Shown: positions 22,100 to 33,567, counted from the stretch's first letter. The stretch is DNA of 64,000 nt from Bromus sterilis (GCA_950022295.1 OX465600.1:202149782-202213781), one strand, 5' to 3'. The notes: generated by a model from the sequence alone, not told the origin. Numbers and translations: made by a program.

Positions 22100-22537
22100 T
22101 GACGGGGATCAACCCCGGCATATCCCATGGTCAGGTACCCTGGGTTAGTCATGAGAGGCGCAGGTTGGACGATAGCTCGTCGGCAAACAGGGAGGCTCGC
22201 TCCTGCTCGATATTATTGATTAGGGAGATGCGATTACAGAGGAAGCCAAGGCTGGAGCGCTCAGGGATAGGGTTACAGGTGAGATTGGATATCTTTGGCG
22301 TCGCCCCTCCTAGCCCTTATATACCGGGCTAGGTCTCGGGGAATTCATCTACGTGTACAGGTAAACTTTCCTAACCCTAGCTTGCTCCTTACGGAAGGTC
22401 TTCGCACCTTCCTTGTGAGTCGAGGACTTCTACGTCGGTGCCATCCAGTGGGCCGGGGCCGTATCTTCATGGGCCTTCTGCCTTCATGGACACCAGGTGG
22501 GCTCATCCGTAGGAGTCATGGGGTCACCCCCTCGTCA
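22100..22537 (-). repeat. Element E 3' LTR (left)
   Basis: 438 bp. The minus-strand TATA box TATATAAG is at 22316-22323. The adjoining interior reads, on the minus strand, ACTCGGGGACTAC directly before the LTR, a G-rich polypurine tract (22538-22550). Confidence 0.92.
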
Positions 22538-23730
22538 GTAGTCCCCGAGTACCTGGGGGACTCGAAGTGTCGCGCAGGGACTCGAGTACATTTATATGTC
22601 GTTCATTGATATGAACGGTTCATCCGTGGGTCGCTGGCAGTCTGGTGGCCATGACAAAACCTGTTTCGAGGGATGCTAAGCTGAAAGGGCCCAAGGAATC
22701 GACGGATCAAGCCTTGGTGAATTGCACTAGGGAAAATACCACAGTAGCCCAATCAAACCCACGTCCCTCGACGTGAGCTTGGAACACTGATGTCGAGAAA
22801 AAGTCCGGCCGCTTCAGGTCTTACGGTGTTCATTTGCCGCCAGTAATGTGTGTAGCCTAAGGCGCATCCGCCCGGCTTATCTATCATGCTCTGCGCATGG
22901 GAAAGGTTGGGAGTGAAATCGCTCTTCGGCAAGTCCCAGCCCGGCCGTACTTCGCAGGGGGTCTTACCTACACGCTAATCTTGTGTGGCATCTAGGCACA
23001 GTGTATTGTGTTCCAGGAAAATGTGTTTTTGAGGCGCGGAGCCTTATAGCATTGCACCCGCTTGGAACAAAACATCAAGCGAGTTGTTCACTCATTCACC
23101 CGAGGAGCTTTGTTTTCGAGTGCTCAGTCGGGGGGTTTTTCGCGAGTAGTCACTCGAATGCCTTTTTTCGGCTCTTCGGGTGAGTGAGCACCCAGAACTC
23201 TTAGCGCCGTATGGTCTTTGGCGACCGTTTGTTTGTTTTTCGTCGGGTTGAGGGAGCACCCGAGACTCTTATAAGTGCGAGTGTTCACTCGAGCACGTGG
23301 CTAACCTTTAGGTGAGGGAGCACCCGGGACTCTTCTAATGTACGCTCCCGATGGGAGTAAGATGTTTTTTCTTCCTTGGGGGAAAAGATCTGAAAGATGG
23401 AGTCTGTTGGCCTTGATGTCTCTTTGGTTTTTCCTTTGCTGTTTGTGAGGGGAAGTGATGCCTCTATTTTGATGGCTGGCAGTGATGCTCTGTCATTGAA
23501 CCGTCACATCTTCAGGACCGGTCAGAATGATGGCCGCTGTGGCGTGCGGCAGGCGCCGGTTGGGTTTCCCATACGCGCGTTTGGAAACGCGCGCGAATTA
23601 ACGCGTCTTACGTACAGTGCGTCCCGTGAGAGAGCATCTTCGTTTTGGAGTCCGAGAAGGCCGGGACGATTGGTCTTTGAATTAATTCCTGCTGTCGTTT
23701 TGGCTTCTCTGTGCCTTGATGGTGGTTTTT
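22538..23730. other. Element E 3' interior upstream of the B3 gene
   Basis: No gene is seen. A degenerate tandem repeat 'tgaggGAGCACCCgagactctt' occurs at about 23181, 23249 and 23313, with 64-68 bp spacing. The repeats lie just upstream of the B3 gene's promoter and could be regulatory or part of E's untranslated region. Confidence 0.5.
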
Positions 23731-23740
23731 CTATAAATAG
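23731..23740 (+). promoter_or_regulatory. TATA box of the antisense B3 gene
   Basis: CTATAAATAG, an ideal plant TATA box, lies 67 bp before the ATG at 23807 and is followed by a pyrimidine-rich leader (CCTTTCTCTTCC, CTCTTTCTCCGTCTCTTCTT). It reads against E's own transcription. Confidence 0.65.
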
Positions 23741-23806
23741 GCCTTTCTCTTCCACGCTTCTATCCAACTCGCTGCTTCGCCTCTTTCTCCGTCTCTTCTT
23801 CCTCTC

Positions 23807-24575
23807 ATGGTTCCTGGGCGAGGTGTTGGCCGTGGCCGTGGTCGTCGTAGCCGTGGTGGCCGCACACCACGTTCATGTCGTGGTGGTCGCTATGGTACGG
23901 TGCCAGTGCCTTCCTCCTCTCCCTTGGAGGAGGGATTCTGGCGTACGATTTTATTTTGCGTGTTCTTGGCCAAAGTGCCAATCGCATCCTTCTTCCCTCT
24001 GTTTTTTCTTCCATTGTCTCTGAACGTGGCTTGGATGGCTTGCTTCTGCACCTTCAAGGGAGCTGTCGATCTCCTTCTTATGTTGATTTGGAGGTTGACA
24101 GCTCTCGCTTGATTTTTCTTGGCTCTGGTTGGAGTTTATTTGCTCGGCGGTTGAATTTTCGGGATGGTGATATGCTCAGCTGTCGTTTTGATGGTGAGAG
24201 CACTGTTGCTGTCCGCGCATTCGATCCGAGTGGCAATAGCATGGATCCGCATGGGCAGGAGTCGAGCAGCGACAGCTCCATAAAGTTGAGAAGTTCTTCG
24301 CCTGCGTCTTCGACTGCTTCGTCCTCCGGGGACTCTTCTGGTGGTGGTGGCGAGCCGTCTTCAACTGCTTCCTCCTCTGCCTCGGAAGAAGACCTCGATG
24401 TCAAGCCACCGATTAAACGAGCGTGGCAGACGACCTTGTAGAACTGGAGGTGGCGGCGTCATCTTCGCCGGCAGTTTGGGCGGAGCTGGAGAAGAAGCTA
24501 GAGGAGCTGGAGAAGAAGCTAGAGGAGCAGGAGAAGAAGCTGGTGGAGCAGCGTCCCCAATGGATCCCCAAATAA
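23807..24575 (+). pseudogene. B3-domain protein with C-terminal coiled coil, antisense in E, broken by two frameshifts
   Basis: The first frame (from ATG 23807) encodes an Arg/Gly-rich start (GRGVGRGRGRRSRGGR) up to LEEGFW. A frame change at about 23935 leads to a domain at 23941-24235 with the pattern of plant B3 DNA-binding domains: YDFILRVLG, ILLPSVFSSI, a LGSGWSLFARRLNFRDGD core and VAVRAFDPSGN. A Ser/Gly/acidic linker follows (to SEEDLD). A second frame change at 24400-24440 leads to a heptad coiled coil, LEKKLEELEKKLEEQEKKL, ending at TAA 24573-24575. Tat elements are known to carry antisense ORFs in this place; a B3 domain there is my own reading. It could be a captured host gene or a long-standing part of the family. 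Confidence 0.65.
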
Positions 24576-24750
24576 GTCGAGCTTCACCTTTTGTTATGTC
24601 ATTGACATCATGAGCCTGCTGCTTCCACCCCTACTTTGTCTGTGATGATGCTCTTGTACTAGAGTAGATTATCCCTCGTGGGCACACATGTAGAAGTCAT
24701 AGTTCCTTGGGTGATTTTCTCTTGTAACAGGAGGTGCCTTCTATCCAAAT

Positions 24751-24755
24751 GTAGT
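24751..24755. repeat. GTAGT, likely target duplication of the left F LTR
   Basis: GTAGT occurs just before LTR1 (24756), just after it (28852-28856) and just after LTR2 (37644-37648). Confidence 0.6.
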
Positions 24756-26200
24756 TGTCAGAACCCTCTGTTAGGTAATGTGCTAGGATCAAATAACCTT
24801 GCATCATGTCAAAAATTTCAAAGGAAATCAACTTCAAAATCCAAATGGGAGAAGGAACACCCCCCAGATGAATTAATTCAAAAGGCCAGATAAAAATCTT
24901 CTCCAAAAATTCATGTTAGAGTTTTGAAAAGTCTTATAAATGAGTGTGATCACATATCAAGTGATGTGGGACCCACCCCATACTCATAGATTTTTCAAAT
25001 ATTCAAACAGTACCTTGGAATTAAAGAAATACCCCTTTTTGATTTAAAATTCAAATCATTTGAATTTTAAAAATGTTGAAAGTTTATGAGTGGCTAGTTT
25101 ATTTTATTATGAGGCCACATAAAAAGTTTCAGCATTTAATAAAATGGTTTGGTATTTTTATCAGAGCCAAAACAAATTACAGAAAAAGAAAGGAAAGATT
25201 AAACAGAAGAAATTAGAAAACGTTACCTGGCGCCCAGGCGAAGTCGGCCCACCCCAGCCCAGCCGGCCCAAAGGGGCATGGGGGTCTTCTTCCCCGTCCC
25301 GCGCCTCCAAGCTGCTCGGTGGAATGCCACCGAGCTAGCTGGGGACGACACCTCGACGCCGAGGAGCTTCCGGCCCTCCCCGTGGCCTCTTCTCGCACCT
25401 GGACGCGCCTGGAGACACCGTGAGCTCATTCCACCCCTCCCCAGTGCCTTTCCTCCTCTCTCTCGCTGAGCCCCGCGAAGGACAGGACGCCGCCGTCGCC
25501 ATAGCTTGAAGCCCGCGTGGCCAACGACGTCCCCGAGCTGCGCCGTGTTGTCCATCCTCCTCCTCGTCGTCGACTACGTCTCCCAGTGCAGCGAATCGAA
25601 CTCGGAGCCCTCCTAGCCGCCGGAATCGAGCTCGAGCCGTCGCTGGAACCGAAGGACGCCTTTGTCGATTTCGTCGTCGTCAAGCCCTCCCAGCTCAATC
25701 CGCCACCTCCGTTGAGTTCCTGGTGAGCTCCCGACCGGAACCCCTCTCTTCTTCCCCTGGATTACTCCCTCTAGCCTGATCCGCCATGGAAGCCGAGCAC
25801 GGTTGCCGCTGAGGTTGACCATGCGCTCGCTCCCGTGCGCTTCCGTCCTCGCCAGTGCATCCGTAGTACTCCTGGAGTCCCCAGCAACCCAACGCGACCA
25901 TGCCTGCTTCTCCCCGTGGCCGTTTTGCAAGTTCTACTCCAAGCCGTGGCTCCGGCCGCCGCCAAGGTCGAAGCAGTCGACGAACGTGACCTCCCCGGCG
26001 ACGTACAAATGGTGCTTTCGAAGCGGCTCATCACAGGCTTTCGAACGGTGGTCTCAGCGCAGAGAATGGAGGCCAGGAAAAGAAGAACGTGCAGCGCCGC
26101 CGTGGTCCAGTCGCCGGCGTCAAGCCGCCGGCGAGTCAGCTCTAAACCCCCCCCCCTGTTTTCACAAAATTAGTGACCCCTGGGTCACTGACCAGTGGGC

Positions 26201-26224
26201 CCAGTGGCTTAATTAAGCCACTGG
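26201..26224. repeat. 24-bp perfect palindrome in F LTR1
   Basis: Centre GGCTTAATTAAGCC, perfect to both ends. It is followed at 26231-26246 by a 7-bp inverted repeat, TTAACCC-AC-GGGTTAA. The palindrome recurs at 34991-35014 and 44134-44157, and imperfectly near 54205. Confidence 0.85.
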
Positions 26225-26861
26225 ATTAAGTTAACCCACGGGTTAAGTTAACCAGCCACTGACAGGGTGGCCCCACATGTCAGCCCCCCCCTGACGCCAG
26301 CTTGACGTCAGCCTGACGCAGTAAATCATTTAAATGAATTTCCAGAGATTATTTGAATTAAAAGAATTCCAGAAATTCCAGAAAATACCCCAAACTTTGG
26401 AAATTCATAGAAAATTCATATTAACTCCAAATTGGACAAATAATATATGAAAAATGATCAGGAGAAAATTATATTTCCAAATATGCAACTTTCAACTCTG
26501 TTTGAGTTGAATTTAAAATGGTACCAGTAGCATATGTCATTTGGTTAATTTGAATTTAATTCAAATTCAAACCAAATTCTTTTGCTACTTGGACCATGGA
26601 ATTATGATGTAATTCACCCATACATCAGAAGCACATCTTATACAAGTGAAGATGATTCAAAATGATCAAACCATGTCACTTACAACTTGACTAGGTTGAA
26701 TTCAAATGTGGAGTTTGAATTTGTATTTTAAATGCAATATATTCCACTTAAATGGAATTGCCTCACACATCAAAACTTATACTTCAAGCTTTAACATTCA
26801 ATCATGTGCTTGAGCATTACATTCATATCGATTGCTACTTCGTTCTTTGTTTGTCGAGTAG

Positions 26862-26927
26862 AGGTGGAACCGGAGCAGGAGGTCACCCCCTTCGCTGAAG
26901 ATCCAGAACCCGAACCTCGTCAGCAAG
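26862..26927 (+). other. Exon-like segment a in F LTR1
   Basis: Acceptor TTTGTTTGTCGAGTAG, then two bases, 21 codons (VEPEQEVTPFAEDPEPEPRQQ), one base, donor CAAG|GCAAG. Acidic and Pro-rich. The reverse F copies keep the frame with substitutions (for example VEPEQEAAPFVEEPEPEP). Flanking phases are 1 and 1, as in D. The ORF continues open beyond the donor, so reading without splicing cannot be excluded. Confidence 0.5.
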
Positions 26928-28073
26928 GCAAGCAAACCCCCATTGATCATGTCGATAAAATCCCACTTCCCTCTCATGTCTCGCTTATGCATTGTATAGG
27001 ATGATCACCATGTTACGATTCTACCGCATAGATGAACCCATTCCTTTGCATGACCTATCTTTTTGTCACAGTAGTAAGCAAACCACAATCCTAGCAAATG
27101 TAGGAGTTGAATGATATCATGTAACCCCTGCAATGCTACTGCTTATTGCATGCTTAGTATGATACCATGTTGTTACTGTGATGTGAGTCGGGATGGTAAT
27201 GATCATGTTGATGTTGGTAGAAAAGTGTTGGTGAATCGACCCTAATACAAGGTGAACGATGAGAGGCTGTGTAGGAGTACACAGTGGGTTGTCTCATTGA
27301 ACACCGCCCGAAGTCCGAGTTCTTGTGTGGTGATCCAAGATGAAGAGTACAACCACACATTGGGCTCACTGACCCCTCTCAACTTACTAACTCATCCCTT
27401 TCGATGTCCAGATGTCGCAGTAGTTCGGAGTTCTGGTAGGCTTGTGGCCTGGCTGCTAAGTGAGAGAACGGCTCACCCGAGACCGGCTTATGCACCACGC
27501 ACACATCGCTTGGGTCCACTTCGGTAAACCGGCCGGGTTCACGATAGTGGTAACCAACCCAAGTAGGCGGCTTTCTCGGACTAGATCGGCTATGAGGTAA
27601 CAGTTGTGGTGAGCATCCTCGCTGGCAGCCCTTGAATGGTGTCGAGATCAAAGGCGGTAACTGATGATCATGTGTGTGTAGCGGTACACCCTTGCAAGGT
27701 TAACAAAACTATTCGAATAGCCGCGTCCGCGGTTATGGACTGCTTGGAAAGCTTAGCTTGATTATTAGATAACTTGAACCGGATACTTCTAAAACACACC
27801 AAGATAAGTGTGAGTGCTATGGCGTGCTTTCTCGTGGGGAAGTCGAGGAAGGCACCATAGTGGTGTATTGGTTGGTGAAAGTAGTGGACTCGTGTATGCT
27901 TCTTACCTCAAAGTCTGGTACTCGTAGTTCAGGATTAGTCAAGTCAAAGCTGGCACTTCTGCAAGTGAACCCCACCTCCCTTTACTTTGACACATGTGCA
28001 TGAGTAGTATAGCTCCTATGTAAGTCTTGCTGAGTACGCCTTTGTACTCACGTTTGCTTAATCTATGTTTTAG

Positions 28074-28123
28074 ATGACGCCACTGACCCCGAAGGTGGCT
28101 TCTTCATCGAGCTGGACTACTGA
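28074..28123 (+). other. Exon-like segment b in F LTR1
   Basis: Acceptor AATCTATGTTTTAG, then two bases, DATDPEGGFFIELDY and a TGA stop. Joined to segment a (one base plus two) it gives a continuous frame ..RQQ-D-DATDPEGG... The implied intron is 1.15 kb with GC-AG ends. In the reverse F LTRs the end reads ELDD. Confidence 0.5.
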
Positions 28124-28851
28124 AGTTAAGCTAGTCTAGTCCCAGTCAGCAGACTGGTTCCCTCGTGGAGGGCTTTGTGTTTAAATAAGGCTTCTTAAGC
28201 CATTTGTTAAACTTGTCTGTACTCAGACATAATTTGCTTCCGCTCTGTGTTGTAATGTTGGATCACATGTATGTGATCTCTGTGTGTACTCTATAAGAGT
28301 TATAAATAAAATGTACACTTTGTAGAGAATTGCAATGGTACCTGCTGTTCATACAAGGCATGTGTGCTGCGTGTATGATTATAACATGCATGTCTTCGTA
28401 TGGGTTTTCGAGACCTTAGTTGTGTTCTGGCTGGCGGTCTTTCATACACCAAGTGGCCCTTAGATGTGCGCAGCTTGGGGCATCGCGATGCGATTGCTCG
28501 AGACTCCGTCTCGTGCACACTTTGTGGTATGATCGAGCCCGCCCTAGACCTCGACTAAGTGATCGGGCTGGAGTAAGTCTATGTAAGAGTTTTGAGATAG
28601 TCGGTAGTATGGTTGAGGCGACTTGTCTTTGAATATGGGAGTTCACCACCCATATCATTTGACTTGTGTGCGGACGATGAGGACCCATCTCAGTTGATCA
28701 TCCGGCCTGGATGGGATACCCCTCACGTACGATGCTTTCCGAGAATGTTCAGTGCTTGGCCTTGTCTGCTTAGACAAGTGGGTGCGGTTCTCGGCTCTCC
28801 ATATGACTATGTCTTAACTGTACTTGCATACGCTAACCCCGGGTCCCGACA

Positions 28852-29076
28852 GTAGTTGAGTCCTTTTGTACTGAAGATGATATCTATGATGGAAACTGTG
28901 TTTTATCCTTTGTAGTGGAATTTATATTTGAGCTTTTTATGCCACCAAAAACTGCGTCTTGACCATCAGGAGATGTCTTCGAATCCTTTTGTAGCTGAGA
29001 GTCTTTTCCAGTACTTCAATACCTTGATTTGACTCTTGAAATCAACTCTGTTTGACTTTGGATTTTCACCTTCAGG
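28852..29076 (+). other. Leader between LTR1 and gag, without primer site
   Basis: It begins GTAGTTGAGTCC. Only the last 70 bp or so (from CCAGTACTTCAATACC) align with the leader of the reverse F element. The first 150 bp do not, and could be E sequence or leader of a variant. An acceptor-like TTTTCACCTTCAG directly precedes the gag ATG. The tRNA-iMet site present in the reverse copies is absent. Confidence 0.7.
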
Positions 29077-30021
29077 ATGTCTCAAGGAACCCGTGGCCAG
29101 GTTGGTCGTAACCAAGGTCGTCGGAACAACCAGGAGGAAGGCAACCTTCCACCCCCACCCACGATGGCACAAGTTCTGATGGAAGTGGAGAGGAACCGCC
29201 GAGACTCTCACCATCTGTTGGAAGTCATCGCACGCAACACCACTCAGCAGCGCAATGAGTTGGTGTCCCTGAACGACTTCATCCGACTTCATCCCCCAGT
29301 TTTCAGTTACTCCACCGAGCCCCTTGACGCCGATGACTGGCTCCGCAGCATCGAGAGGAAGCTCCAACCCGGCCATGTTGCAGATGGCGACAAGGTCAGC
29401 TACGCCACCTATCACCTCGAAGGTGCAGCTAGCTCTTGGTGGGAAAAATTTCTGAATATGCGCCCCGTTGGACCACCTGCATCTTGGGAGGAATTCTGCA
29501 CGTCCTTCCGTGAGCACCACATTCCCAAGGGTCTTATGGACCGCAAGCGTGAGGAGTTCTGCAACCTCACTCAAGGCAGAAGGTATGTTGACGAGTTTAG
29601 TCGTGAGTTCAACCGACTTGCTCGTTATGCTACTGAAGAAGTCTCCACCGACTCCAAGAAGCAAGAGAGGTTCCGTCGTGGCCTCAACTCCGGACTCCGT
29701 CGCGAGCTCAACCTTCATGACTTTGCCACATTCCAGGTCCTTGTCAACAAGGCCATCAAGGCAGAGGACATGAACACCCCCAACGACTTTCGCAAACACC
29801 CTAGAGATGATAGTTCATCCAGTTCTGGCTCCCAGAAGCGCAAGATCTGGATTCCAAACAGCATGTTCCGCCAGAACAACCCACCGAGGCCATCCTATGT
29901 GGCGCCTCGTCCACCCACCCAGTTCCACCCAGCTCCACCAAACAACCCAGCTCCACGCACTGTTTTCGGAGCTTGCTACAAGTGTGGTCAGGCAGGCCAC
30001 TATTCTCGCGAGTGTCCCTAG
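29077..30021 (+). pseudogene. gag of forward F element
   Basis: 314 codons, MSQGTRGQVGRNQG at the start. Gag core at about residues 85-215 (LDADDWLRSIERKL, SSWWEKF, LMDRKREEF, FSREFNRLARYATEE), then a Ser/basic/Pro-rich part and the CCHC knuckle CYKCGQAGHYSREC at residues 300-313. TAG at 30019-30021 stops it two codons after the knuckle. The same position is CAG in the reverse element, so the stop is probably a C-to-T mutation. The frame runs on into pol. Confidence 0.88.
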
Positions 30022-33000
30022 AACCAGCTCCAACACCAGAATGCTCCACCACGTGCCGGAGGCAACAACAACAACAACAATGGTCGTGGCAAGCCACCCA
30101 TGAAGGTCTTCACCGCCAAACCCGCTCCTCCCGCCACTCGTGGACGTCTGAACCAGATCACCGCCGAAGAGACTGACGACACCACTGACGTCATTCTTGG
30201 TACGCTCCTAGTCAATTTTGTTCCTACTTCTGTTCTTTTCGACCTAGGAGCATCTCATTCATTCGTGTCGGAAAGTTATGCACTTCGTCATGAGTTACCC
30301 TTTGTTGAATTGTCCACCCCGATGGTTATTCAAACTCCAGGGTCAAGATGGAAAACTAATAGAGTAAGCCATGGTAATCAAATAGCAATTGAGGGTTTAG
30401 TATTCCTTGCTTCAGTCATAGCCCTCAAGTCTTCAGACATTGATGTCATCCTTGGCATGGATTGGCTATCAAGACAGAATGCCTACCTGGATTGCAAAGG
30501 CAAATCCGTGAAACTCACCCACCCTTCAGGCCAAACCGTCAACTATACCTCACCCAGAACAAGAACCCAAGTGCATTCCTTGAATGTACTTCCCCTTCCC
30601 GAACTTGAAGATATTCCGGTGGTTCGTGACTTCCCGGATGTCTTTCCTGAAGAACTGCCGGGCATGCCACCCGACAGATGTGTAGAATTTATAGTGGATC
30701 TTGTTCCAGGAACCGCACCAATTTCCAAACGCCCATATAAAATGGCCCCACATGAGTTAGCTGAGCTAAAAACCCAACTTGATGCTTCGTTGGCAAAAGG
30801 CTTCATCCGCCCTAGCTCATCGCCATGGGGTTGCCCCGTTCTGTTCGTAAAGAAGAAAGATGGAACAGAAAGGATGTGCGTAGACTATCGCCCGCTAAAT
30901 TTAGCGACGATAAAGAACAAATACCCACTGCCCAGGATCAATGATCTTTATGATAACCTTGCAGGATCCTCCGTCTTCTCCAAGATGGATTTGAGATTAG
31001 GTTATCATCAGATCAGAATCCGAAACGAGGACATTCCCAAAACGGCTTTTACTACTCGTTATGGTCTTTACGAGTACACCGTCATGTCCTTTGGTTTAAC
31101 CAATGCCCCCGCCACGTTCTCACGCTTGATGAATTCGATCTTCATGGAGTACCTAGATAAATTTGTTGTGGTTTATCTTGATGATATTCTCATCTACTCG
31201 AAGGACGAAGAAGATCATGCCGAACACTTAAGGCTGGTATTCATGAAGCTTAGAGAGCATCGCCTGTATGCTAAATTCTCCAAGTGTGAATTCTAGCTAC
31301 CAGAAGTGACCTACTTAGGCCACGTGATTTCTGCAAAAGGCATTGCTGTGAATCCCGAGAGAGTTCAGGCCGTCCTTGACTGGACTCCACCTGAATCGGT
31401 TAAGCAAGTTAGGAGTTTTCTTGGCCTAGCCAGCTATTGCCGTCGCTTCGTTGAGAACTTTTCTAAAGTTGCAAAGCCTCTAACTGAACTCCTCAAGAAA
31501 GATAAGAAATTCTTATGGACTCCCAAGTGCGAGGAAAGCTTTCAAGAGCTAAAAAGAAGATTGACTTCTGCACCCGTACTTGCACCTCCAGACACCAAAA
31601 AGGATTTCGAGATCTATTGTGATGCCTCACGGCAAGGGTTAGGATGCATACTTCTGCAAGATCGACATGTGGTAGCTTATGCTTCACGCCAGTTGCGGCC
31701 ACATGAAGAGAACTATCCTACCCATGACCTTGAACTCGCTGCCGTAGTTCATGCCCTAACAACTTGGCGACATTACCTCCTTGGTAATCGTTGTGAGATT
31801 TATTCCGACCACCAAAGCCTCAAATACATTTTCACCCAGCCAGATCTTAATGTCAGGCAAAGACGCTGGATTGAGTTGATAAAATATTACGACGTAGGAA
31901 TTTCTTACACCCCAGGCAAGGCCAATGTCATGGCTGATGCACTAAGTCGTAAGTCGTACTGTAACAACCTCATGTTACAGCTGTATCAACCACTTCTCCA
32001 TGAGAACTTTCGCAAGCTCAATCTTGAGATTGTTCCTCATGGCTATCTTTCAACCTTGGTGGCAAAACCAACTCTTGAGGATCAAATCATAGTTTCCCAA
32101 AGGCGTGCACGAAGTGTTCGCCGGATCAAGGAGAACATTGCTAGCGGAGTTGCTAAATGTTTCTCCACAGATAGCAAAGGATAGGTATTCTTTGAAAATC
32201 GTTTGGTAGTACCTAAGAATAGGGAACTAAGGCAACTCATCCTCAAGGAAGCCCATGACACACCCCTCTCAATTCATCCCGGTAGCACAAAAATGTACCG
32301 AGATCTACGCCAGAGATTTTGGTGGACTAGGATGAAGAGAGACATTGCTCAATTTGTTGCCGAATGTGATGTTTGTCGTCGCATTAAGGCAGAACATCAA
32401 AGACCTGCTGGTACACTTCAACCTTTGTCTATTCCCGAGTGGAAATGGAACAAAGTCGGTATGGACTTCATCACCGGCTTTCCAAGAACCCAGAAAGGAA
32501 ACAATGCCATCTTCGTTGTCATAGATGGGCTTTCCAAAGTTGCTCACTTTCTTCCGGTTCGCGAGTCTATAACTGCTAGTCAGTTAGCGGACTTGTACAT
32601 CTCCAGGATTGTATCCCTTCACGGTGTTCCTTTGGAAATCAATTCTGATCGTGGTAGCCTTTTCACCTCTAGATTTTGGTGGAGCTTTCAGAAGGCTATG
32701 GGAACTCATCTCTCCTTTAGCACAGCTTTCCATCCTCAGTCTAGCGGTCAAGTCGAAAGGGTTAACCAAATTCTTGAAGACATGCTCAGAGCTTGTGTTA
32801 TCTCATTCGGAAAGAATAGGGAGAAGTCTCTTCCATTTGCCAAATTTGCTTATAACAATAGTTTTCAATCTAGTCTGAACATGGCTCCTTTTGAACTCCT
32901 TTATGGACGACGATGTCGAACACCACTAAACTGGTCAGAAACCGGTGAAAGACAATTCTTTGGACCGGACATGATCAAGGAAGCAGAAGAGCAAGTTCGC

Positions 33001-33567
33001 ATTGTTCGTGATCAATTGAAAGCAGCCCAGTCTCGTCAAAAAAGCTACTATGATCGTCATCATAGGCAAGAGAGCTACAATCTGGATGAGAAGGCTTACC
33101 TTCGGGTTACTCCTCTGAAGGGAACCCAACGTTTTGGTATCAAAGGCAAGTTGGCCCCACGTTACATCGGACCTTTCCGCATTATTGCTAAACGTGGAGA
33201 AGTTGCCTACCAACTTGAACTACCTCCGTACCTCTCCCGAGTACATGATGTATTCCATGTGTCCCAACTCAGGCGTTGCTTCAAGGACCCCATCCGCGAA
33301 GTCGACCATGAAACGCTTGATCTTCAAGATGACCTTTCTTATCGAGAATACCCCGTTTGTATTCTTGATTCCGTAGAGCGTGTCACTCGTCGTCAGAAGA
33401 TTAGGTTTCTGAAAGTGCAATGGTCACACCACTCCGAAAGAGAAGCTACGTGGGAAAGAGAAGACCGTCTCAATGCCGAGTACCCCACCTTCCTCCCGCA
33501 GACTTCTGAATCTCGGGACGAGATTCTTTTGAGTGGGGGCGAGTTGTCAGAACCATCTGTTAGGTAA
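30022..33567 (+). pseudogene. pol of forward F element (PR-RT-RH-INT-chromodomain), three stops
   Basis: In frame with gag. Protease site reads FDLGASHS (Leu where Ser/Thr is expected). RT YLDD at 31174-31185. RNase H from about 31615 ([10 protein letters not shown]). Integrase has an intact HHCC finger (about 32270-32380) and the catalytic Asp in MDFITGFP, the second Asp in NSDRGSLF and the Glu in GQVERVNQ. The C-terminal chromodomain ([18 protein letters not shown]) should tether integration to marked chromatin. Stops TAG at 30019, 31294 and 32182 are single-base changes from CAG, TGG and similar codons. The stop at 33565 lies within LTR2. Confidence 0.9.

Larger units (their letters stand above)
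24756..28851 (+). repeat. F forward LTR1
   Basis: 4096 bp, TGTCAGAACC...GGTCCCGACA. It has a degenerate TATA element (ACATAAAAAG, 25117), a GC-rich leader (25230-26160), a strong palindrome (26201-26224), two exon-like segments and an AT-rich part. Flanked by GTAGT on both sides like a solo LTR. No primer site follows it, unlike the reverse F elements. Confidence 0.9.

Noticed and set aside
23397..24023. 208-codon plus-strand ORF overlapping the B3 gene
   Set aside because: It begins upstream of the TATA box and runs in another frame than the B3 domain; Val/Ala-rich translation of the RG-coding segment.
28966..29799. 277-codon minus-strand ORF opposite gag, also seen opposite the other F gag copies (256 and 278 codons)
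   Set aside because: It is an antisense shadow of the conserved gag codons. No start context or domain was found, and it exists only where gag itself is conserved.
30000..30060. UAG just after the gag zinc knuckle in frame with pol, like a readthrough-controlled gag-pol junction
   Set aside because: The reverse F element has CAG at this codon, and the forward pol has further TAG stops, so ordinary mutation is the simpler reading.
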